Below are positions 57,570-64,000 of a DNA stretch of 64,000 nucleotides, in pieces. The notes under the pieces were generated by a model that worked only from the letters and a program-made list of their open reading frames with translations, ran no database searches and was not told where the DNA came from. The position numbers were made by a program, and so were the translations under genes. Within the stretch, counting starts at the first letter, position 1, and each line of letters starts with the position of its first letter. The DNA comes from Vibrio mexicanus (GTDB taxonomy: Bacteria; Pseudomonadota; Gammaproteobacteria; Enterobacterales; Vibrionaceae). The stretch spans positions 1-64,000 of the forward strand of contig NZ_JYJP01000116.1 in assembly GCF_001012815.1 (NCBI RefSeq). Reading direction: 5' to 3'.

Positions 57570-58685
57570 ATGAGAAAAAAAATATTGCTTGTGTTTGGTA
57601 CTAGACCAGAGGCAATAAAAATGGCTCCGTTAGTCCATGCTTTCAAGGGCGATAGTCGTTTCGAGGCAAGGGTTTGTGTAACCGCACAACATAGAGAAAT
57701 GCTAGATCAGGTGTTAGAGCTATTTAGTATTGTTCCTGAGTATGATTTAAATATTATGAAGCCAGGTCAAGACTTAACAGATATCACGAGTAATATTCTT
57801 CTCGGGTTGAAACCAATACTGAAAGAGTTTCAGCCCGATTATGTTTTAGTTCATGGTGATACAGCAACGACTTTCGCTAGTACATTGGCATCTTATTATC
57901 AGCAGATAAAGGTAGGTCACGTAGAAGCGGGATTGAGAACAAACGACATATATTCACCTTGGCCTGAAGAGGGAAATAGAAAGTTAACTGGTAGTTTGGC
58001 GAATATCCACTTCGCTCCTACTGAAACGTCAAAGCGAAATCTATTGGCAGAGAACATACCCGAAAGTAGCATAGTTGTTACAGGTAATACAGTAATCGAT
58101 GCGCTATTAAGCGTCAGTCAGCGATTAAAAACTGAACAGCAGCTTTCAATAGAACTAAAAAATAGGTTTGAATTCTTAGATCAAAATAAAAAACTAGTAT
58201 TGATCACTGGACATCGTCGAGAAAGTTTTGGCGGAGGATTTGAGCGCATTTGCGAAGCAATTGCGATTGCTGCTAAAAAATTCCCAGAGACTCATTTCTT
58301 ATATCCAGTTCACCTAAATCCAAATGTTCGTGAGCCAGTCAAACGCTTGCTGAAGGGCCTGGATAATGTTTTCTTGATTGAGCCACAAGATTACCTGCCT
58401 TTCGTTTATCTAATGAATCAAGCTTATATTATACTGACCGACTCTGGTGGTATTCAGGAGGAGGCCCCTTCACTTGGTAAACCTGTCCTTGTAATGAGGG
58501 ATACTACGGAAAGGCCAGAGGCTGTAGATGCTGGCACAGTTAGTCTAGTGGGTACAGATGTAAACAAGATAGTCTCTAAAATTACTTTATTGTTGACCGA
58601 TAGCAAAGCATATGAGGAGATGAGCTTTGCTCATAACCCTTATGGTGATGGTCATGCATGCACTCGAATCTTGGATGCTCTATAA
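57570..58685 (+). CDS. wecB: UDP-N-acetylglucosamine 2-epimerase (non-hydrolysing)
   Basis: 371 residues. Family motifs: KILLVFGTRPEAIKMAPLVHA, VCVTAQHREMLDQVLELF, VLVHGDTATTFASTLASYYQ, GHVEAGLRTNDIYSPWPEEGNR, ITGHRRESFGGGFE, LTDSGGIQEEAPSLGKPVLVMRDTTERPEAV. Interconverts UDP-GlcNAc and UDP-ManNAc. No UDP-ManNAc dehydrogenase (wecC) is in the window, so ManNAc itself could be in the repeat. Confidence 0.95.
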   Translation: MRKKILLVFGTRPEAIKMAPLVHAFKGDSRFEARVCVTAQHREMLDQVLELFSIVPEYDLNIMKPGQDLTDITSNILLGLKPILKEFQPDYVLVHGDTATTFASTLASYYQQIKVGHVEAGLRTNDIYSPWPEEGNRKLTGSLANIHFAPTETSKRNLLAENIPESSIVVTGNTVIDALLSVSQRLKTEQQLSIELKNRFEFLDQNKKLVLITGHRRESFGGGFERICEAIAIAAKKFPETHFLYPVHLNPNVREPVKRLLKGLDNVFLIEPQDYLPFVYLMNQAYIILTDSGGIQEEAPSLGKPVLVMRDTTERPEAVDAGTVSLVGTDVNKIVSKITLLLTDSKAYEEMSFAHNPYGDGHACTRILDAL

Positions 58686-59305
58686 TGGCCTCCATCGTTG
58701 TTCGACAAGCAGAATATCGGGATTTGCCAGATATTGTTTCGATACATATGAGTGCATTTCCTGAGTTTTTTCTAACTAGTTTAGGGGACTTTTTCCTAAA
58801 TCAATACTATAGGTTGTACATTAAATTCAATCATATAGCGCTAGTCTGTGAAAGTGAAGGCACACTTTGTGGCTTTGTCGTGGGAACAGATAATGCGAGT
58901 GAGTTTTACAAGGATTTGAGGTCGCAGTGGTTTTATTTTTTGCTCCCCGTAGTTTTAAATGTATTTAATTTAAGGTTGATAAAAAAGATTGTCACAAGAG
59001 CAACTACTGTAGTATTCAAGAGAAGAATTAACGCTACAGATAGCCGATACGACAAATTCAACGAGCTAATCTCGATCGGTGTTTGTTCCGCGCATCAGGC
59101 TAAAGGGATTGGTGGTAGGTTATTGGCGAAATATTTATCTTTGTGCATGAACAAAGGTGTTGAAGCGGTATACTTGACTACTGATGCAACTGACAATACT
59201 AAGGTTATTGACTTTTATAAAAGATCTGGTTTTTGCTTAGATAAAGAATTTGAACAAGACCAGTCAAGAAAAATGAATGTACTCGTAAAGTACCTTGATA
59301 AATAG
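58685..59305 (+). CDS. GNAT-family N-acetyltransferase
   Basis: 206 residues from the ATG that overlaps the wecB stop (TAATG at 58683-58687). Acetyl-CoA binding motif A is ISIGVCSAHQAKGIGGRLLAKYL (Q-A-K-G-I-G); motif B is VIDFYKRSGF. A hydrophobic patch near residues 78-95 (FYFLLPVVLNVFNLRL) hints at membrane association. With the aminotransferase and dehydratase around it, the likely substrate is a UDP-4-amino sugar, in the place that PglD or WecD has elsewhere. Confidence 0.8.
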   Translation: MASIVVRQAEYRDLPDIVSIHMSAFPEFFLTSLGDFFLNQYYRLYIKFNHIALVCESEGTLCGFVVGTDNASEFYKDLRSQWFYFLLPVVLNVFNLRLIKKIVTRATTVVFKRRINATDSRYDKFNELISIGVCSAHQAKGIGGRLLAKYLSLCMNKGVEAVYLTTDATDNTKVIDFYKRSGFCLDKEFEQDQSRKMNVLVKYLDK

Positions 59306-59312
59306 AGGCTCT

Positions 59313-60475
59313 ATGAATTTTATACCATACTCCAAGCCCATTTTGGACGAAGATGAAATACAAGAAGTTGTTGAAACACTTAGGTCAGGATGGTTGACGA
59401 CAGGACCGAAAGTAGCACAATTTGAGGCTGACTTTAGAAGCTTTGTCGGGAGTAATTATGCTTTGGCGGTTAATTCAGCGACATCAGGTCTGCACTTAGC
59501 GCTAGAGAGTATTGGTGTTGGCCTGGTGATAAGGTAATCACGACAGTACATACTTTTACCGCTACTGCTGAAGTTATTAGGTACTTAGGTGCGGAGCCGC
59601 TTTTTGTTGATGTTGAGGGAAACACCTTTAACATTGATCCCGATGCGGTAGAACAGCTGTTGGAAACTCATGATGTTAAGGCGATCATACCGGTTCACTT
59701 TGCGGGGCAAGCAGCAAACATGTCTCGGTTACTAGAGTTAGCAAACAAGTTCGACGTAAAAATCGTTGAAGACGCTGCTCACGCTTTGCCTTCTACTCAC
59801 AACGGTGAAATCGTAGGTACACTCGGAGATATTACGGTTTATAGTTTCTATGCGAATAAAACTATAACCACTGGAGAGGGAGGTATGGTTGTCACAAACA
59901 ACAAGGAGATAGCTGATCGTATAAAAATTATGAGACTGCACGGTATCAACAGAGATGTGTTTGATCGATTTACTAGCAAAAAACCTAATTGGTACTACGA
60001 AGTTGTTGCTCCAGGCTTTAAATATAACATGATGGACATGTGCGCAGCGCTTGGCATTCATCAGCTCAAGAAAGCTAATAAGCTTAGAGAACAAAGAGAA
60101 TCAATAGCACAACGTTATAATCAAGCATTTAACAATTTGCCAGTTGTTGTACCTCAAATTGCTAATCCTGATGATATTCACTCATGGCATATTTATGCAT
60201 TGCAACTCGAACTAGACAAACTCTCTATTTCACGCGATGAGTTTATAGAACTTCTTTCAGACAAAGGCATAGGAACTTCTGTTCATTATATTCCGCTTCA
60301 TAGAATGCCATACTGGAAGGACCAGTTTTACCTTGAGGATGATATGTTTCCTAAATCGTCAAAGATAGCAGATAGAGTGGTAAGCCTTCCCAACTATGCT
60401 TCAATGACGGAAGAAGAAGTATCCTATGTGATAGATTCTGTTAGAGGTGTTATTGAAGGACATCAGTTGACATGA
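59313..60475 (+). CDS. DegT/DnrJ/EryC1 PLP aminotransferase (one apparent frameshift)
   Basis: Restoring one C at CC 59522-59523 joins 59295-59537 and 59660-60475 into 387 residues from ATG 59313. Motifs: IPYSKPILDEDEIQEVVETL, SGWLTTGPKVAQFE, AVNSATSGLHLAL, restored PGDKVITTVHTFTATAEV, IPVHFAGQAANM, IVEDAAHALPSTHNGE, and YANKTITTGEGGMVVT where the Lys binds PLP. The known family amino-transfers to 4-keto UDP-sugars. The following gene overlaps it. Confidence 0.92.
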
Positions 60476-61065
60476 TGAAAAGGCTCTTTGACCTGTTTTT
60501 TTCTTGTTTGGGTTGCATAGCGTTGTTTCCTTTGTTTGTAGTGGTTGCAATTTGGATTAAATTGGACTCTAACGGGCCGATATTCTATAGGCAAGTACGT
60601 GTAGGACGTCATAGAAAGCCTTTTAGAATCCATAAGTTTCGCACAATGACTGAAGCGTCGGATTCAATGGGCAGGTTGACCATTGGAAAAGATCCTAGAA
60701 TAACTCGTTCAGGTCATTTTCTTCGTAAAATGAAGATTGACGAGTTGCCGCAACTGATAGATGTTATCTTGGGAGATATGAGTTTAGTTGGCCCAAGGCC
60801 TGAAGTTCAGGAGTTCATCGATGAATATCCAAGTGATATTGGAGATATTGTTTTATCTGTGAGACCAGGCATAACAGATAGAGCATCGATAGAGATGGTA
60901 GACGAAAACAAGTTGTTGGCAGATTATGAGGATCCAAGACAGGCATACATAGATATTATTTTGCCACTCAAGCAAAAATACTACGTCGATTATGTTAACA
61001 ATCAAACGCTTGTCGATGACTTGTGTATTATAAAGGACACACTAGTCAAGATAGTTACGAGATAA
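60472..61065 (+). CDS. Initiating phosphosugar transferase (PglC/WcaJ-type small form)
   Basis: 197 residues, one N-terminal membrane segment (about residues 8-28), the size of PglC-type monotopic phosphoglycosyl transferases. Motifs: LDSNGPIFYRQVRVGRHRKPFRIHKFRTM, where acidic residues follow, RKMKIDELPQLIDVILGDMSLVGPRPEVQEF. It transfers a sugar 1-phosphate to undecaprenyl phosphate, starting the O-antigen unit. The start overlaps the aminotransferase stop (ATGATG at 60472-60477). Confidence 0.9.
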   Translation: MMKRLFDLFFSCLGCIALFPLFVVVAIWIKLDSNGPIFYRQVRVGRHRKPFRIHKFRTMTEASDSMGRLTIGKDPRITRSGHFLRKMKIDELPQLIDVILGDMSLVGPRPEVQEFIDEYPSDIGDIVLSVRPGITDRASIEMVDENKLLADYEDPRQAYIDIILPLKQKYYVDYVNNQTLVDDLCIIKDTLVKIVTR

Positions 61066-61069
61066 AAGT

Positions 61070-62998
61070 ATGACTAAGCTAAACTTAATTTGGAACTTAT
61101 CTCGCTCTCATAAACGACTGGTTAGTGTCGCCATAGATTCTATATTTATCATTCTATCTTTCTATAGTGCTTATTGGGCAAGAATTGGTCATATACGATC
61201 GTTGGATGATTTGTCTACTCAATATGTTTTGATAGGTACGTTGATAATTACGGTCTTTTCGTACACAAAACTTGGGCTCTATCGAGCGATATTAAGGTAT
61301 CTAACATTCCATGCTCTAGCAGTCGTGGCTTTAGGGACGATAATCTCCGCCTCAAGTGTCTCTGTTTTGGCATTCTATTTTGACGCACCGATTCCACGTT
61401 CGATCCCAATCATCTATGGAGCATTTTTGTGCCTTCTTAGCGGAGGGGCTCGTTTAGTTGTCAGAGTTCTGGTTGCACAGGCTGGCAGCAAGCATAAAAA
61501 AAACGTGCTTATCTATGGTGCTGGAGCAGCAGGGCGCCAGTTAGCATTAGCCTTGCGCTCATCTGAAACTCATAAGGTAATTGGTTTCTTAGACCAAGAT
61601 GAAACACTAGATAACACTATTATTATGGGGTTGAAAGTAAAGGGCATCGATCGTGCTGCGGCTTTAGTCGATAGGCATGGTGTCGAACAAATACTTCTTG
61701 CTATACCAAGTGCATCTCGCGCTAGGCGCAAAGAAATTCTTGATGCACTTGTTCATCTTCCTGCCGAAGTATTAACTGTTCCTGATATGAAAGATATCGT
61801 GGACGGTAAAGCCAAAATTGACGAACTCAAAGATGTCGCGATTGAAGACCTTCTAGGTCGGGACGCTGTTGCTCCACAACAAGCCTTAATGGAAGCGAAC
61901 ATTAAAAATAAAGTGGTATTAGTGACAGGGGCTGGTGGGTCTATTGGCTCAGAACTTTGCCGTCAGATCGTGCAAAATCAACCAAAAGCTCTGGTTCTGT
62001 TTGAATTGTCTGAGTTTGGTTTATATCAGATTGAGCGTGAACTTTCTTTAATGGTTTGTGAAGCAGAGTTAGATGTGCAAATTATCCCTCTTCTTGGTTC
62101 GGTTCAGCGAATCAATAGGCTAGCTACAGTCATGAAGAGTTTTAATGTACAGACGGTTTACCACGCTGCAGCCTATAAACATGTTCCGCTGGTTGAGTAC
62201 AACGTTGTAGAAGGTGTAAGAAACAACGTATTTGGCACATACTACACCGCTAAAGCCGCAATTGAAGCTGGCGTTGAATCATTTGTTTTGATTTCGACAG
62301 ATAAAGCGGTTCGTCCAACGAATGTGATGGGTACGACCAAGCGCGTTGCAGAGTTAGGTTTACAAGCTTTAGCTGAGCAAGAAAATGCAAAAACAAAAGG
62401 CACCCGTTTTTGTATGGTTCGATTTGGCAATGTTCTGGGGTCCTCAGGCTCTGTTATTCCATTGTTCAAAAAGCAAATTGCTAGCGGCGGGCCTGTTACG
62501 GTAACGCACCCTGATATTATTCGCTACTTTATGACTATTCCTGAGGCCGCTCAGCTTGTTATTCAAGCGGGTGCTATGGGGAAAGGCGGTGACGTTTTTG
62601 TTCTTGATATGGGAGAGCCAGTTAAAATTACTGACCTTGCTGAGAACTTAATCCAACTGTCTGGGCTTGAAGTTAAGAGTGATAAGAACCCTTATGGTGA
62701 TATTGCCATTGAGTTTTCTGGCTTGAGGCCTGGTGAAAAACTCTTTGAAGAGTTACTCATAGGCGATAATGTTGAGAAAACAGCGCATCAACGAATCATG
62801 ACGGCTCGTGAAACTTACCTGCCGTATGATGAGTATAAAGGACTTATTGAGCAGCTAGACGAGGCATGCCATAATTTCGAGCATGACAAAATTCGTCAGC
62901 TCCTACTTGATGCACCAACAGGCTTTAATCCTACTGATGGAATTGGAGACTTGGTTTGGCAGCAGCTCAACGCTGAGTGCGAAGAAGTAAAAGAATAG
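61070..62998 (+). CDS. WbpM/CapD-type nucleoside-diphosphate-sugar 4,6-dehydratase
   Basis: 642 residues, the full-length membrane form. Four N-terminal helices (about 15-140), a first Rossmann domain (NVLIYGAGAAGRQLALAL), and the catalytic SDR domain with VVLVTGAGGSIGSELCRQI, YHAAAYKHVPLVEYN, STDKAVRPTNVMGTTKRVAE, and GPVTVTHPDIIRYFMTIPEAAQLV. The late ELLIGDNVEKTAHQRI is typical. It makes UDP-2-acetamido-2,6-dideoxy-4-ketohexose from UDP-GlcNAc. It is the last plus-strand gene and is followed by a strong terminator. Confidence 0.93.
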   Translation: MTKLNLIWNLSRSHKRLVSVAIDSIFIILSFYSAYWARIGHIRSLDDLSTQYVLIGTLIITVFSYTKLGLYRAILRYLTFHALAVVALGTIISASSVSVLAFYFDAPIPRSIPIIYGAFLCLLSGGARLVVRVLVAQAGSKHKKNVLIYGAGAAGRQLALALRSSETHKVIGFLDQDETLDNTIIMGLKVKGIDRAAALVDRHGVEQILLAIPSASRARRKEILDALVHLPAEVLTVPDMKDIVDGKAKIDELKDVAIEDLLGRDAVAPQQALMEANIKNKVVLVTGAGGSIGSELCRQIVQNQPKALVLFELSEFGLYQIERELSLMVCEAELDVQIIPLLGSVQRINRLATVMKSFNVQTVYHAAAYKHVPLVEYNVVEGVRNNVFGTYYTAKAAIEAGVESFVLISTDKAVRPTNVMGTTKRVAELGLQALAEQENAKTKGTRFCMVRFGNVLGSSGSVIPLFKKQIASGGPVTVTHPDIIRYFMTIPEAAQLVIQAGAMGKGGDVFVLDMGEPVKITDLAENLIQLSGLEVKSDKNPYGDIAIEFSGLRPGEKLFEELLIGDNVEKTAHQRIMTARETYLPYDEYKGLIEQLDEACHNFEHDKIRQLLLDAPTGFNPTDGIGDLVWQQLNAECEEVKE

Positions 62999-63011
62999 GT
63001 TTAGATAAGCA

Positions 63012-63043
63012 AGAGCCCCACCATATGGTGGGGCTCTTTTTTA
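63012..63043. terminator. Perfect-palindrome terminator at the right end of the O-antigen locus
   Basis: AAGAGCCCCACCATATGGTGGGGCTCTT is a 28-base perfect palindrome (given in part: 14 bases and their complement) followed by T6, usable from both sides for the convergent dehydratase and pssA. Confidence 0.9.
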
Positions 63044-63072
63044 TATTCGCTCTTTAAATTAACGGGCTATAC

Positions 63073-64000
63073 CTACAAAATCTGCTTCAATACACGATCT
63101 GCTTTGACACGTGTAATTTTACGAATCAGTTTTTGCACCGCGTCTGGGTAGTTTTCAACCTTTTCGACTTGTTTGTAGGTACATACTAACTCGGTATGCT
63201 GAAGGATGTTCTCGATCTCTTGCTCAAACTGAGTGGTTAAGAGGTCATAATGGTCTTGAATGAACACGGCGTTTTCAAGATCGAGCTTCCAAGCCCTTGG
63301 GTTTAAGTTATTACCCGTAATCAACATGTAGCGCTTATCTACCCAGATTCCTTTGAGGTGGAAACTGTTATTCTCGTGCTTCCACAAATGAATGGATAGC
63401 TGGCGGCTGGCTAAATGTGCTTCATTTGCTTTCGCAAATCGACGCAAATTCATTTCATACAGATAAGGTAGCCCGCCAATTGTTTTGAACTCTTCATCAG
63501 GTGAGATGAAAAAGTCATTAGCAGTTTTATCACCAACAACAATGGAAACCTTAACACCGCGTTTGATTGCCTTCTTTACTTCTTTTGCCACACTTCGTGG
63601 AAAGTTAAAGTAAGGAGTACAAATGAAAAGCTCGTCTTTTGCTTGGGCAATCAGTTGATTGATGCCTTGGTTGAGCTTGTTGCGCTTTTTACCAAGACCA
63701 ACCACAGGCGTTATAGCCACTTGTTCGGGTGACACGTTTTGGTGGTCAAACTTGTAGGCCGCTTTGCTTAGCGATGCACGGAACTGACGAATCGCACCTC
63801 TGATTTCTTGAGTCTTTGGCTTTGATGGGCACGTTAGGTCATTGACTGCAGGGTGTGCAACGATCTCTTCGTTAACAAACTGAACCATGCTATTGGCTAA
63901 GGGTGGGTTTGTTAGGACATGGTAGCGATCGAAACGGTATCTGCCTTTATAAGCCAAGTAGATATTGTTTAAGCTCGCGCCACTGTAGATAACGGTATCA
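63073..64000 (-). CDS. pssA: CDP-diacylglycerol-serine O-phosphatidyltransferase (5' end off the window)
   Basis: About 309 residues of the C-terminal part are visible, with the frame open to the right edge (reading DTVIYSGASLNNIYLAYKGR at the start). The phospholipase-D-type PssA of gamma-proteobacteria matches: LSNRYRYDRYH-like RYRFDRYHVL, VGLGKKRNKLNQGINQL, SFHLKGIWVDKRYMLITGNNLNPRAWKLDLENA. The second HKD-like motif (HLKGIWVD) is present; the first is off the window. It makes phosphatidylserine for phosphatidylethanolamine. Confidence 0.93.
   Translation of the reverse strand, partial: DTVIYSGASLNNIYLAYKGRYRFDRYHVLTNPPLANSMVQFVNEEIVAHPAVNDLTCPSKPKTQEIRGAIRQFRASLSKAAYKFDHQNVSPEQVAITPVVGLGKKRNKLNQGINQLIAQAKDELFICTPYFNFPRSVAKEVKKAIKRGVKVSIVVGDKTANDFFISPDEEFKTIGGLPYLYEMNLRRFAKANEAHLASRQLSIHLWKHENNSFHLKGIWVDKRYMLITGNNLNPRAWKLDLENAVFIQDHYDLLTTQFEQEIENILQHTELVCTYKQVEKVENYPDAVQKLIRKITRVKADRVLKQIL

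Noticed and set aside
1..64000. CRISPR array, insertion sequence, integron attC sites, prophage, tRNA or rRNA genes
   Set aside because: I looked for direct repeat arrays, transposase motifs, integrase genes and tRNA-like cloverleaf sequences and found none that I could support.

Overview
The window looks like the chromosome of a marine gamma-proteobacterium of the genus Vibrio, or a very close Vibrionaceae relative. The housekeeping genes and their order are typical of Vibrio: greB, ompR-envZ, recG, trmH, spoT, rpoZ, gmk, an NCS2 purine permease, yicC, rph, pyrE, a late lipid A acyltransferase, slmA, coaBC, radC, rpmB-rpmG and mutM. They run into an LPS core cluster with coaD embedded, then hldD, then an O-antigen locus that opens with manC-manB-gmd-fcl, as in known Vibrio O-antigen loci. 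I cannot name the species.

Layout. (1) 1-5840, minus strand: a type VI secretion cargo module. It holds a small DUF6484 (VgrG-associated) protein, a very large effector that joins an N-terminal PAAR-like DUF4150 domain to a VasX-like membrane toxin, and a two-helix membrane protein that overlaps the effector end and is a good immunity candidate. (2) 6118-25904: the housekeeping block, with a clear guanine-type purine riboswitch ahead of the NCS2 permease. (3) 25921-39379: LPS inner/outer core genes (three GT25 enzymes, WaaL, a GT90/CAP10 enzyme, WaaF, WaaA, KdkA, two GT9 heptosyltransferases, a GT4 enzyme, a second LpxL-family acyltransferase). (4) 39678-62998: hldD and the O-antigen locus: GDP-fucose synthesis, Wzx, Wzy, several glycosyltransferases, then an unusual five-gene block (GT-C-like membrane protein, methyltransferase, SMR-like protein, UbiA prenyltransferase, DUF212 PAP2-like protein), then wecB, a GNAT, an aminotransferase, a small phosphosugar transferase and a WbpM/CapD-type dehydratase. 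(5) 63073-64000: the 3' part of pssA.

How the genes work together. manC-manB-gmd-fcl make GDP-L-fucose. The right-hand module probably makes a 2,4-diamino-2,4,6-trideoxy sugar and loads it on undecaprenyl phosphate to start the repeat unit. Wzx and Wzy flip and polymerise it, WaaL joins it to the lipid A-core made by the cluster to the left. The UbiA/DUF212/SMR/GT-C block looks like a route that makes a polyprenyl-phosphoryl pentose (probably ribose), flips it and transfers it in the periplasm. That is my main candidate for something undescribed.

Sequence quality. I count 22 places where a gene is intact except for one missing or extra base, nearly all in or beside short homopolymers (20 losses, 2 gains). 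They hit essential genes (spoT, coaBC, coaD, waaA), so most are probably sequencing errors, not real pseudogenes. In each affected entry I give the whole gene and the site of the break.
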